DNA of 64,000 bases from Onchocerca lupi (taxonomy: Eukaryota > Nematoda > Chromadorea > Rhabditida > Onchocercidae): the NCBI GenBank assembly GCA_028564675.1, contig JAOVVO010000126.1, forward strand, positions 62,001-126,000, given 5' to 3'. The first letter of the stretch is position 1, and each line of letters starts with the position of its first letter. Shown piece by piece: positions 1-12,644 of this stretch. A model generated the notes under the pieces. That model worked only from the letters and a program-made list of their open reading frames with translations. It was not told the DNA's origin and did not search any database. The position numbers were made by a program, and so were the translations under genes.

Positions 1-698
1 AAAATGAAAAACTAATCGACAATAAATGTGATTTCTCTTTCTCATTGTATGAAGATAATACTAAAATTTTCTTGTTTTGGAAGATTCAAATTGCTTGATC
101 TACAATTTTGAACTCTTATGAATTTAGATATTTGATTTCACTGTTAGAAAATCTGCACTGAGTGCAAAAATAAAAGAAAATTTTTTTGTCTGACATGCGA
201 ATTAATTCAAGAGATATTTTAAAACTGGAATTTTAAAAATTTTATGAAGGGAAAGCATAGATTTTTTTGCTACATTTTAAAAAGAAAAAATCAAAATTTT
301 GGATAAAAAAAGAGATAAATAACAGAGTGCATGAGCTATCGAAACATCTTAATGAATGCATGTTTTCTGATGGTGACTTGAATCTCTTCAAAATCATGAA
401 ACGAGAAAATAATTCATGTTATTTCCGAAAAAATTGTTTAAAAAAATGAAAAATGCATGAATTTCAGGAAAACTTATCGCTGTCACTTATCTACACTCAC
501 TTTTCCAAAAAAAAAGCTCAGTAACAGGAAAGATCAAGCCGAATAGTTTCTGTTCGAACATTCTATGACAATGATATATGCATTTAATTAAAGACAGTTT
601 AATTAATCTGCGAATAAAAAATTTCTTCAACGAAATTTTTTAAAAAAAAAAAGATCAATTGTGCATATCGATTGCGGCTTTATCAAGGATGATTTCAG
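1..698. other. 5' flank or upstream introns of the ADAMTS gene
   Basis: This AT-rich stretch holds no exon that I can support. The first supportable ADAMTS exon, at 699, begins inside the prodomain, so the signal peptide and first prodomain exons must lie here as very small exons or to the left of the window. One open stretch at 267-449 is lysine- and asparagine-rich and does not resemble an ADAM prodomain. Confidence 0.5.
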
Positions 699-3600
699 AT
701 CTCAGTGATACGTGATGGCAGAAAAAGTTCGAAAAGCCGAGGATTACCGGCACATCTGAAAACAGCCTGTCATTTTCACGGGAAAGTGCTGTCACATAAT
801 AATATTTCAGCGGCTATATCCTATTGCGATCATTTGACAGGTACCATTATCATGGACGATCATTTTCTCCTGCTACAAACAGTCCCGCGGCGAATCAGAT
901 ACACACATCAGGTTTGCGACGCTACCTCTCTCAACAATGCTGCGACTTTTATAATTTATGCGTGGGTGAAGTGAAGCTACGTAGTTATCGTTTTTTTAGA
1001 GCATTATGAAGCATTGAAATTAATTTCTTTAAGAAATTGAAGATAAGGCTTGAAAAGTCATTTCAGGTCAAACAGCATCACATCATATACAAACGTGACG
1101 TGCATTCGCTTTCTACTTTGGAATACTTATCGAAGGCACAATTGCTGAAATTAAACGAGCGATCAGCCGAGGAAGAATTTTGTGACGTTAGTAAGTCGAT
1201 TGATGATGCAAATGGCATATTCAATAAGACTATCGCTACCGATGCGACTGCAGCCAAAGTTGCTGCAGGTTCGCTTCATGCTAAATGCTTTGAGTTCAAT
1301 TTTTCCATCTGATTTGTCTATCAAAAGACATTTTGCTGCAGATGAATCGATCACACGCATGCATGCATGCTCATCATTTTGTTGCAATTTTCACTTCTCT
1401 TCTTTTCTTTCTTTTAATCATTTTCATTCATTCTTCAAATCGGTGGAATCAGTACTGATTATTTATCGTAATGAGCTAATCATCTATGAACACTTTTCGT
1501 GGTGATCCAGCGTGCAGTAACTTTTGATGTATGAGAAACAAGTGTACGTTGAATGATTGGAGAAATCGCAAACTACTGATTCATTTGCTAAATTGACTAA
1601 AATTGCTTAGCCAATTAGAACGAAAATTCTCAACGAATCACAACATGATTGATCGCTAAGTTTCTCCTAATGTTGAAAAGAGAACCAACTTTCTGCAGGT
1701 TAAAGAATAGTATGACAAATTGATGATTGTGTATGAACGGATTTCTGGAAATTTATTATTTTCTAATCTGATTAAAGATTTAACTCAAAATCAAATGTCG
1801 AAGTCCTCAGATAGAAAATAATAAATTTTTCCATCCCCGACAAAAATTTAACCAAAATTAAATTTGATATGATAAAGAAGAATTTTAGAAATGAAGTTTA
1901 GTTCACATATGTAGTTAATAGTTGGCTGGTATATTATTGTTAGGAAATTAATCGTCAAAAAATGAATAATAGCTTTTGCACAGCATCAGCATTTGCTACT
2001 GCTATTGGAAAGACTGTTTTTTTTTTTTTTTTTTTCTGTTATTTAAGTTCGCTAATAATCTTTCAGTAACCTGCTAAAATCGGCAGCTTGCAGTTTCTTT
2101 AGATTATGTATTTTCTAAACAAGAAATGAAACAATGAACGAAAAAACTTACAGCCGAAGGATCAACATTCAACTACACAGTACCCACAGAAGGCAATCTC
2201 GATTCTCTCTTCATCTTTCCACAAATGGATCCGGTAACTTTGGAAATTGGACTTTTTCTCGATTCCAAACTCTATGAACATTTCGAACGTGAATACATCG
2301 GTGATGCGGAACAGCATTTAGTGGACTTCTCTCTTGCTTTGATCAATAACGTTCATGTACTGTATCAGCAATCATCGATGACACCAAATCTGGATATTGT
2401 CATTGTACGATTTGAATTATGGAAAAAACAACCGGTACGGTTTATTCGAAATCACGAAAAATTGAAATTGAAATGAGGAAATTGCTCTGAAGTTAGAAAA
2501 CTTGTTAAACTTATTCAATTTGTGATAATTCTACATTTAAATTAGTTCAAAGTTGCTGACTGCTAGATGAATAATGCTCGTAACATCTATTAATCTTTCA
2601 ACGTGCCACTAAAACTTGAAAAATCATATCATTGCTTCAAACAAATAATTTTATCACTTTAAACGTGCTATCATTTTAGACAGGACTTGAGACATTAGCA
2701 CATCGCAACGGACAAGCTCAGATACTGTTGAATTTGTTTTGTCGTCATCAGGCAACCCTTAATCCAGGATCTGATCTGACCGATCCAGAGCATTGGGATC
2801 ATGCCATTCTTCTTACTGGGTTTGTCATCTTGAACTTTTAATCTTCTGTCAAGTTTTTTTGAATAATGTTTGGATGAACTTATCTAAACTCCTTTTTTTA
2901 TTTTTATTTTTATGAAACGTGTCGAGTTCTTAAATAAATTTTAGTGGAACAAGTTGTTGCAAAACTTTATAAATGCAATTGGTTATCAAAAAAAGAATTT
3001 TAATCATATAAATTTATACTTCAGAAAAATCGAAAAAAAAAAATTAATCATATAAATTTATACTTCGGAAAAATCGAAAAAAAAAAGTTGTTGAAAAATG
3101 AAAAATCGTAAATTTTCCAAGCAAAAATAGTGATTGATTTCATAAGTTATTTTTCTTTCACAACCATTTCAAAATCATTTATTTCTACAATTCATTTGAA
3201 AAATTGCGTAAATTTGTTTAATTTTTCGTCCATTCTTTTTTCATCAATTCAAAAAAACATCGTATCGAACATTCGTATATTCCATAAAACATTCAATCAG
3301 TTAGAATTAATTTCTTATTCGTTCGTGTTTCACGAGCATCTATATTAATTTTACAGAAAAGACATGAAATTAGCTAGCTTTATCAAATATTTTCTCAAAA
3401 ATCTTTAAAAATCAAAAAATGATCATTTTGAAATGAACTCACCGCTAGTATCCATACACAAACTCATAAGCTGTGTTGTGTTGTCTTAACAGAATGATAT
3501 AGTAAATTGGAAAAGGAATAATTTTGACATACGAAGATACTTCTATATCACTTTCTGTTAATCACAAATAAAAATTTAGAATAATTTCAAAATTTTATTC

Positions 3601-6600
3601 ACTACCAAAAATTTACAAACTTTAAATATATTCAACGCAAAAAGTTTTCTATCCTAAGTTAGGCACATTTGTGACTTAAAAATTGACGATGCCAAATTTA
3701 TTGATTCATTGGAAAGAAAGCTTGTAAGTGACTTTTCATCGAGACTGTAAAACAGAATTTAAATCGTTTCAACTGTTAGTTGGAATCGGAAATAAAATTT
3801 TTTCTTGAAAATAATGAGAGATAATTGCAGTGAAGCAAGCTGCTATGCTGCCGTCGGAAACAGTTCCGTAGATTACTCGTTATTGTTATTATAATATTGA
3901 TAAGCTCATAAAAGGCAGGTTAGAAATTCTTGAAAGTGATAATCTTTATTGATTATATAAATTAGTCCTGAATTGTTACAGGTATGACATTTATCATACA
4001 ACGACTTCGGTTGCCGGTGTTGCACCTGTCGCACGAATGTGCGATCCGATATTCGCATGCAGTTTGGTAGAAGGAATGCATCTTGGCCGATCATTTGTTT
4101 TGGCTCATGAAATGGGACACAAGTTTGTTCAAAATATAATTCTTGAATTTCAGAAAATGAATGGAACTTTTTGCAACTGATAATAAAGCGAATTTGAGCA
4201 AAAATTAGTATGCATCTGATATAGTTTTGAAAGTAAATAATTAAATTTCATCCAGCATGGGTATGGTTCATGATGGAGTACAAAATCAGTGTGACCGAAG
4301 TTGTTGCTTAATGTCACCAGTAAATGGAGCAGGTAAAACTACCTGGAGTGAATGTTCAGTACGTGAATTCAATGCATTCTTATTGCAGTTGGAGTAAGTT
4401 TGAATTCATTTACTTCCAAATTATCTCTTAAATTTCATTCTAAAAACTATCGCCGATTAATAAAATTATTGCGATTATTGATCAATATTATGTATTCTAA
4501 CATCTATTTTTACTGCATTCTTGATAACTTGTTAACCATTTTGATTGTAGTGAGAGTGGTCATGGTAATTGTCTGCGTGATGGATCAGAAGGACTTTTGA
4601 TTTATAATCATATGAAGGATAGCCGTTTACCTGGACAGCGCTTCACGGCTGACCAACAGTGTTCTTATTTTTGGGGCAAAGGTTTTGAGGTCGAAATACC
4701 AAAAGAAAGGACAATGGATGTTCGATTTTCCCTTACATTTTCATAGTTAAAATAATTTTCATGAAACAGTGAGATTTCTTCCGACTGCTTTTTGTATTCT
4801 TTTTCGAAAGAATACTTGCACTCTGACCTTTCACAAACACATCAGAGTCATATCTTCATACTTACTGGAAAGGAAACATAGCATTTTCCGAACTGTAAAG
4901 TCCGAGACTTAACATTTCAAATTGATTGTTCACTATTTCAGGATATTTGTCGCATATTGTGGTGTGGAAATAATGGCTCGACAATATCAACAGCTCATCC
5001 GGCATTAGAAGGAAGTTGGTGTGGCGGTAACAAGGTGGAGGCTATTATGTAAATTTTGATTAACCGATAAATTAATCGATAATTAGTCGAAAATAAGTTA
5101 ATTACGGAAAGACTGACTTTTACATTTGTCAAATTAGCAAAAAACAAGAAAATATTGAATTTTTATCTTTTTTGCGAAATGCAACTGAATATTTGTCTTA
5201 CATCATCGCTTTTCGTTTATATCGAAGTCAACAAAATTTAACATTGCAAGTTAAATTTATTGAAATCTATCAAATGGAGCATATTGAGTTCTCTCGGTAT
5301 AATATCCAACTGATCTTATTTCTGATCGATATGACATGAATCAGTTTTTTTTTTTTTGAAATGATATATGCAGTGGTAGAGATGATGTTGTATTGCAGTT
5401 CTGCATTGAAGGGAAATGTCGGCGTTGGCCACAAGGTATGAGCCCAGCCAAGATAGATGGTGGTTGGACTGAATGGAGTAGTAAGGAGAAGCGATGTCCG
5501 ATCAGTCAGTGCCAAATAACGGGTAGTATTCAAATTAAGAGTGAAATGCGAACATGTACCAAACCTGCGTTAGTTTTTAGAAATCTTTCAAATGCCTTAA
5601 TAATCTGAAATTTCATATTATTCAACTGAAATGACATGTAATATAGTTGTAAGATTGATATTGGCATATATGACTTTTGTAATAAATTCTTCAAATTGTA
5701 TTAAAAATAATTTGCATATTTAATAAGTGTGTTAGATGAAGATTTGACTCTACTAAATTTTTAATATCATTCATATTTTTGATAAATTTTGACTAACTCA
5801 ATTCCTTATTGTTGACATTTCATTTTCTAATTTAATTAATTATTTTTAGACCCAATAATGGTGGAAAAAAGTGTATTGGCTCAAATCTCCGTGGTCTAAT
5901 TTGTGATAGTGTCAAATCAACTTGCAAAGCGATGACTTTGCTAGAGTATGGCACAAAGTTATGCACGGCAATAAGAAATGATCAAGAAAAACCGGACCGG
6001 CAACTTACCGGTGCTACATTTCTTCGTTAGTTTTCCGAATGATTCAAACTATATGGATTTGTATTTATTTCTGTTTCAAATTATGAATTAATGTGTTATT
6101 AATTCAAATTGGTTCCATAATTTTTAGAGTCAAATTTTCTGTTCTAATTTCTTAATTCTTCGAATTGAATCAAATTTATTACATTCTGCTTTTACCAAGA
6201 AAGATGCTCAAAAAAAAGAAGACTGTATTAATCAAGTAATAGAAAACAAAAAACGAAAATTTTTTAACTGAACAGAAATGATCAAGATAAAGAATAGATC
6301 AGAAAGATGGTTGCATATAAATATCTAGTTACAATAATGTTTCATTTTATTCGACTGCCTTCTATCATTTCATGATTTTGTAGATAGTACACAACCATGT
6401 AAGATCTGGTGTCACTTGATCGATTCGGAATTGATCCGAAACAAGGGACATTATCCGGATGGTTCTCCCTGTGGGCCTGGACAGTTTTGCGTTGGAGGAC
6501 AATGCTTGGTGAGTCGATGGTTCCAATTTTGAATTCTTGAAAAGCAGAACTTCTGCAATGCAATTGCCTTCTCAAAAGTACAAAAGAAATCTAGACGGAA

Positions 6601-8972
6601 GTTAATTGCAGACATTAATGTGTAATAATAAAGCTGTGGTGAAAAGTAGGGAAGACTGTCCTTCAAGTCTCGACCAACAAGATTGGAGTGAATGGACCGA
6701 TTGGTCCGAATGCTCAAAATCCTGTGGTTCTGATGGAAAACAACAACGAAAGCGAATCTGTCAATCGGTAGGACACTTTTATTACTTCATCATTTCATTG
6801 ATTTTTTCAAAAATAAGGACGAAAAGTCCAGTACATCAAGGAATGAAGCCTAATCTGATCAGAATTTTCATTTATTTTGGTTTTTTTCTTTGTTTTATGA
6901 ATCCATGTAAATATTGGATGCAATGATAATGTTTCAGCAAGAATGCATAGGTGAATCACTGGATTCTCGATCATGTGTTCCTGAAACACCACCTTGCTCT
7001 GCATGGCATGAATGGGAATCGTGGTCTCCATGCAGTACGACCTGTGGTACTGGACAACGAAGCAGGAAACGCCAATGCAATCAGCTGAATCAGTGTGAAG
7101 GCGAAGGCACCCAAATTGAAGCTTGTGAAACTAAGGTTGAAATATTTCGTTGTGATTTAATGAGGCATTAAATGTGTAAGTGCAACTGAAGTATCAATTT
7201 AGTTCAGTTGAATGCATTCTTATTCCGATTTTTGTTAAGAATCGAGAGTAATAATTCAAATACATGCATAATATGCAAATTACGTGTTCTTTCTTTCCTT
7301 TTTTCTTCGCAACCAATTTCTATTTACACTTATTTCATTCATTTTAATCCGTGATTCAGAAAAAGTGAAATGAATTAACTAATCGAATTATAGAAATGTG
7401 TACTAGAAATATGGGGCGATTGGTTACCTTGCTCTGTATCATGCGGATTGGGTTTTCAATTACGTGAACGTTTATGTGATGGATCATTGTGTGCTAATGA
7501 ACAAAAGCAAGCCAGAACGTGTAATGAGAAAGTTGGTTTATTTGAATGCATAGAAAATTCTTAACCTGAATAAAATGGTGAAATTAATTGAATTTTTTAA
7601 TATTGTAAAAAGCAGATATCTTAGTTTCAATACTCATCAATAGTGAATAGTGAAACTGAAATATCTGACCGTAAATATCTGAAATATGTCAAATCAATAT
7701 CTCGTTACTGTATTAATTAACTTAACAAATTTCAATAGTTTGGAAAGTTTCAGGATTGTAACGATGATGGCGTATTGTTGCAATCGTGGAGTGATTGGAG
7801 CGATTGGTTACCATGTTCCGCTTCCTGTGGAGAAGGTATACAAATCAGAGTCCGGAGATGTATTACAGGTTCGTCCTTTTTTTTTTTTTTTTGATATCAA
7901 GATAAGTAAGTCCTGACAAACATGCTCGGCACAAGTGACTCTCTCTGAAATACTTTTGGCACTATTCCAGTGACAATTTTAGGATTTTTTTTTTTCATTA
8001 AACTGATATTTCAAGAGAGGAAGATATGTGTTATTTTGTATGACTTGGTCTATCTTTTGATAGTAAATAAAGTGATATTTGCAGGTAATTGTCCAAAATC
8101 AGATCGAACAATTGATCAGCGACGCTGCGTTTTACGTCCATGTCCCGAATGGACTTCATGGAGTGATTGGACTGATTGCTTAACTTGTGAGCGTAAGGAA
8201 ATACGATATCGTAAACGGCATTGTCGAATAGGCCTCATACGAGTTGGTGATAATGAACACGAATGCCCTGGTATGATAATTGCATTTTTTTTTCTTCATT
8301 TTTACAGTATTTTTCTCCTGTTTTCACTTGAAATGAAAAGAGATAAATGCGGTAATGAATATGTAATATGCTAGCTAAAGAATATAAATTTATGCTTTAA
8401 ATTATAGCTGCTTGCTGAAGTATGATTACAATTGAGCTGGAATGATATATAACATTATACGTATGATGTTGTATCACTTCTTGTAACATTCATAAATTTA
8501 GGTGAAGCAAAGCAAACAGATACTTGTGATGTTTCGTGTGGAACATCGATCCATACGAGTGACAGTAACAGGAAATCGAATCCTAAAGTATTATCAGATC
8601 ATATAATTGAAATGATTAATTCGGATGCGAAAATGCTGGCTGTATGGGATGGATGGCAAGAATGGCAGCCATGTTCACGCACTTGTGGTGCTGGCACTCG
8701 CATAAGGTTGAAAAAGTTGTAAATTCAATAGATTGCAAAGATGCATTTTGCATTTTTAATAAATTTGACTACTTTCGACTTCTTCAATACATTTTGAAAT
8801 TTTGTATTGATTGAGTGGTACTAGCAAACTAGATGATAAAACTCTTTTCAAAATTTCTTCTTTCAGGAAACGCATTTGTCGAAGCGGTATTAATTGTTCG
8901 AAAGGTGAACCAATTTTAGATATTCAATTATGCAATGATAAATCATGTGATACTTTTGATGAATTCTCCTAG
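699..8972 (+). CDS. ADAMTS metalloprotease with C-terminal thrombospondin repeats (5'-partial)
   Basis: Secreted zinc protease of the ADAMTS family, which cleaves extracellular-matrix proteins. Eighteen exons join in phase to a TAG at 8970-8972 (about 947 residues, N-terminus missing): 699-911, 1067-1190, 2154-2434, 2680-2819, 3982-4122, 4256-4393, 4551-4689, 4942-5034, 5399-5568, 5850-6025, 6384-6508, 6612-6767, 6938-7135, 7394-7531, 7754-7868, 8085-8270, 8502-8706 and 8867-8972. Domain order is prodomain, reprolysin catalytic domain, disintegrin-like region, central TSR, Cys-rich/spacer and six further TSRs. The exon at 4551 could instead end at 4719, adding ten in-frame residues. I see no RxKR furin site between prodomain and protease. 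C. elegans ADT-1 and ADT-2 are the likeliest relatives. GON-1 has many more repeats and a GON domain, which is absent here. Which ADT it is remains unsettled. Confidence 0.93.
2154..4393 (+). other. ADAMTS reprolysin catalytic domain exons
   Basis: Four exons (2154-2434, 2680-2819, 3982-4122, 4256-4393) encode the M12B protease fold. The zinc-binding motif HEMGHNMGMVHDG is split by the intron at 4123-4255: the Asn codon is made of AA from one exon and C from the next. It matches HExxHxxGxxHD with the catalytic Glu intact. The Met-turn follows as CLMSP. The active site therefore looks functional. The acceptor CAG at 4253-4255 and donor GTTTGT at 4123 fit consensus. Confidence 0.93.
3000..3087. 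repeat. 44-bp tandem duplication in an ADAMTS intron
   Basis: Two head-to-tail copies of a 44-bp AT-rich unit begin at 3000 and 3044. They differ at one clear base (A versus G in the CTTC-GAAAAATCG core) and in the length of the terminal A-run. They lie inside the 1.16-kb intron 2820-3981. The high identity suggests a recent duplication. Confidence 0.85.
4551..6508 (+). other. ADAMTS disintegrin-like, central TSR and Cys-rich/spacer exons
   Basis: Exons 4551-4689, 4942-5034, 5399-5568, 5850-6025 and 6384-6508. The disintegrin-like part contains CRILWCGNNG and then WCGGNKFCIEGKC, both typical of ADAMTS. The central TSR begins GGWTEWSS but lacks the usual WSxxSxxCG core and is shorter in its first half. 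The Cys-rich part ends with PDGSPCGPGQFCVGGQC, matching the ADAMTS Cys-rich signature. The long ADAMTS spacer appears short or absent before the repeat array starts at 6612. Confidence 0.85.
6612..8972 (+). other. Array of six thrombospondin type-1 repeats
   Basis: The exons carry repeats starting DWSEWTDWSECSKSCG, AWHEWESWSPCSTTCG, IWGDWLPCSVSCG, SWSDWSDWLPCSASCG, EWTSWSDWTDCLTC and VWDGWQEWQPCSRTCG, each followed by a basic Rx(K/R)RxC strand. Such repeats bind glycosaminoglycans and matrix and position the protease. The WxxW pattern predicts C-mannosylation and CSxxCG predicts O-fucosylation. The fifth repeat reads CLTC in place of CSxxCG and so probably lacks the O-fucose site. The protein ends shortly after the last repeat, with a Ser-rich linker of about 40 residues before it. 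Confidence 0.88.
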
Positions 8973-10474
8973 TTATTTTTTTGAAATAATTTTGTTAAAC
9001 GAGAATAGGGTCGCAGAATGAGAATTAAATTTGCTTAAATTAAAAAAAATTCCATTGAAAATTAACTATTTTCATAAATTGTAATTAAATTCGTTATTGT
9101 TCTAATAATGAATAAGTAAACGTTCAAAATGTCTTGAGTACATGGCGAGAGAAATTTGAGAAGTATATTAGAAATTCTGATATCATATACCTTAGGAAGA
9201 ACTCATCTTGCATAATATATATTAATGAATGACAAATAATGCCTAATGAAATGATAAGCAAATTTTTTTTATAATTTGATTTGGTCTCATATAATATGAC
9301 AGTCATCATATTGCTATCTCATAGATCTTTCTCTCGTCTATCTATGTATTGGACATAATTGAAGTTTTTAAGTTATGTTGTTCATTCGTAAATAATGTTG
9401 TATTTTTTTGCTCTTAAATCTTGATGGTTCCATTGAATGCATGAGAATCATTACATATTTCAACTTGCGTAGATATTTAAACTTGTGTACTCCCTAAACA
9501 CAATCGAAGATTTGTGTTTTTTTTAAAGTTTTTTCGCAAGTTTGTTGTCTTACCGTATGATACAAGTTGTGTACCATTACTGTGCTATTCATGGATAGTG
9601 TCATTGTTGATAATTGCCCATTTTACAACTACTGTTATATATATTCTTCAAGTTAGACTTATCGCGTAACGTGATGTAACCTATCTGCTAATACAGATCA
9701 TTCAAAAAATTATGATGCATTTAATTGGTGCAAAATTTGTCTTAAACGGATTAAAAGTACAATGTCTTTTGAAGCGCTAGAAATTGGTATCTTCAAGTTG
9801 TTGAAGTTAGTTTAAAGCAACTTTTGGCTTTTCCTTACACTAACAGTCACTCATTGTTCTTCGTATGAACTCTGAACTTTGAATTCAACTATCAAAAGAG
9901 TCACAAATTAAAATTAGACTTATCGAGATGAGAGAAAGTCAATAAGAAGAGGAAGAGAGAGAGAAATGAATGGAATCAAGACTGACTGTACTGCATAGAA
10001 CCAAAAATGAGATTACTTCTAAATCATCATTGTTCATGAAGTCATTCATATATGATGAGAAGGGTAAAATATCGATTTAAATTGATGATTGGAAAATATT
10101 ATTGAGTTGCGAAATGTCTCACAATTTGTGTATTAGCAGTGAATGGAGAAATAATGAAAGAAAAAGATGACGGGAAATTCGTTACATTTTATAGAACATT
10201 TCCTTCATCGCTATCGAAGCTTCAGCTAGTGAAATTATTTTCCAGTGCTGTTTACTAATTAAAAGTAATTAAAGACCTAACAAGAGAAGGGAGAAAAAAG
10301 GATTTTGTTCATTTCTTTCAGATTCTGTTGCATGATGCTAGAAGCACATCAAGAAGTCAACGTATTTCAAATGTATTTTATTGCATGAGGAAGATACTGT
10401 CAGGAAATGCATGTAACGGAGAAGTCATCATTTAAATGTTAAACGAAGGTAACAAAATAAATACAGTGATGTGT
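8973..10474. other. Convergent intergenic spacer
   Basis: This spacer separates the 3' ends of the ADAMTS gene (+) and the myosin gene (-). It is AT-rich with no exon I can support. It must hold both 3' UTRs and polyadenylation sites. No canonical AATAAA is visible just downstream of the ADAMTS stop, only ATTAAA-like variants near 9024 and 9085. Confidence 0.7.
10377..10382 (-). terminator. Candidate polyadenylation signal of the myosin VII gene
   Basis: AATAAA on the minus strand, about 93 nt downstream of the myosin stop codon at 10475-10477. Spacing and strand fit a short nematode 3' UTR. It is the only canonical hexamer I noted between the stop and this point. Confidence 0.45.
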
Positions 10475-12644
10475 TCACGTTTCTGTAGCTTTATTTTCAA
10501 TCATTCTAAGAGAAGGTCGATTAAGGTTGCTGAGAAAGAGTTTGATGTAAGACGTGAGTAAGTCATCCATTTTGTATCCCTGCAAGCATATTTCAGGAAT
10601 GAAACATGGAAATTAAATCAATCTACATTTCATTCTTAACATTTCTACAATTTAGCTCAAATTGGCATTTGCTTATAATGGCATTCGAAGTGAACCTGAA
10701 GTTGACGCTAAAATTTGTTGCAATTAACAATCATTATTTTTGCACACTAGTCATTTTTGTTCGGATCAGAAGACAGAAGAAATCCGTTCCTAAGTTGAAA
10801 AGCTTGCTTCACTGGTTTATATCCGATTTCAAAGTTTGCACAATCATGAAGATAATTGCTATTGAAAGAAATATGAGAAAATTTACCAGCGATGTTTCCA
10901 AAAGCAATCGAGTACCTCGACCGCCCTTCATTAAACTTCCAATTGTCATATGGAAATATGTATTGCCACTATTCCAGTTGCTTAATATTGTAAATGGATA
11001 GTGAATGATACGTTGCTTAGTTGATGGATTGTATAAGTGAACGCCTATCTTGTTAATAGCTATAAGCAATTTATCCGGAATTGCTGAATCTGATGATTGT
11101 TTCACCTGAAAACTTTCATCTCAATTCAAAAATTTTGGATTTTATTTTAGAGTAAAAATTAAATTTGAATCTTTGAACCTTATTGTATCGGCAAGACTAA
11201 ATTTGTTTCTTCAAGAGCTGAAATGAAATTTCTAGTCAGAATCTCGTATTCTTGAAGTTTAATAATTCTGAAGAAATTATATTTTTCCATGTAGATTATG
11301 ATTGAAGCAGATACCTCAAAGAATGTAGAACCGAATGTAGGCCATTCAGCTATCGCTTTCAGGAAATGTATTTTGGCTTCATTTGATGGCATATTCTCGT
11401 AACGACTAACATATGCATTCGTTATGTACTTGAAAAAAAGAATTAAAATCGTTAATTAGACAACAAAAAACCTTAATTATTGTACAACGATCAACAGAAA
11501 AAGCGATGGAGAAAATTTATGAATCTTCGATAAGTCAATCGAAAATATGAAATTCAGGTGAATGTAATGTAATCTAACTGCAATTATTTAAATTCTAAAT
11601 AAGATATATTCTAGTGTATAATAGCTAAGAATGAAAAAGACATTTGTACCTTTTTCCAATCAGTACCGCTGCATATTTTAATCATATCACGTGGCACAAT
11701 ATCCGAGATGATTTGCGTCAATTGCGATAACGGTGCTGCCTTATCATCACGAGTTCGGGCACGAAGTACTGCAGCTGCCAACTCCACTGCTTGCTGTCGA
11801 GTGATTGCGTGATAACCACGTAAATACTTGGATAATTCCTGGACATAATTCATTCTCAAGAAAATGATATGGAGAGATGTTTGCTTTAAAAGCGATTTTG
11901 AATTAAAGGAAAAAAATCTCGGACTTTAGAAACTATTTTTGTGAAATATCTCGAGAATTTATCTTCTCTGTTCTCGTTTTTCTCAGAATATCTGAATATT
12001 TTACTAATGAGTAATTAATTACTAATAGTTCAATCCTATAGAACAATTACTTATCTTGTAAATAATGGTCTAAGGAATTATCAGAGCAGCAATAGCAGGT
12101 AAGGTAAATTTGTAGCATTCATCTTCCACAAAGCTATAAATACCTGAGGATAGTGGAAAATGAGGTCAGCAATACGGTCTTCTCCAGGCACTACATTAAC
12201 CCATAATTTTTTCATGAAAAAAAGTTGATATGAGAAGTTAAAAAGAGTTCCATTTTTGGGATGTATCCATTCGAACAACTGACGTAAGAAGTCAAAGAAA
12301 AATTCGTTATCTGGTACTGAGATCACTGAAAAAAGAAGAAGTTATCAAGGTTTCTCTTTCGGGAAATGAAAAAAGAAAAGATGCATTACTTGTCTTACCA
12401 AACTTTGTCAAATGACTCATCACCTTTGCTATTGACTTTCACAAACAGAGCGAATCCATCGATGAACTTGAGACTCAGACGTGCTGCGATTCGGTGACAA
12501 AAATCACGAGCTTTTGTCATCGAATCCACTTCGATAATCGCATCTGAATTGTCAGGAAAAAAAACTTTATGGAATATTTGCACAGTTCGCTGTCGTACTG
12601 CTTCTACTTCCACATCATGCGGCGGGAATTTCCGACGTCCAATT
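10475..12644 (-). other. hum-6: Myosin VII C-terminal FERM domain exons 38-43
   Basis: Exons 12424-12644, 12144-12325, 11650-11838, 11315-11428, 10887-11105 and 10475-10579. Matching segments are VISVPDNEFFFDFLRQL, YQLFFMKKLW, YLRGYHAITRQQAVELAAA, EWPTFGSTFFEV, SNWNSGNTYFHMTIG and the terminal GYKMDDLLTSYI. In human MYO7A this module binds the tail to the motor for autoinhibition and contacts adhesion partners. The protein ends about 20 residues after DDLLTSY with a Ser/Arg-rich tail ending TET. Confidence 0.95.

Noticed and set aside
267..449. Open frame upstream of the ADAMTS exons as a first prodomain exon
   Set aside because: Composition is Lys/Asn-rich background, it lacks a signal peptide or prodomain resemblance, and no splice joins it convincingly to 699.
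4690..4719. Mandatory inclusion of ten extra residues in the ADAMTS disintegrin-like exon
   Set aside because: Both donors keep phase. The shorter form was chosen as closer to ADAMTS spacing, but the longer one cannot be excluded.
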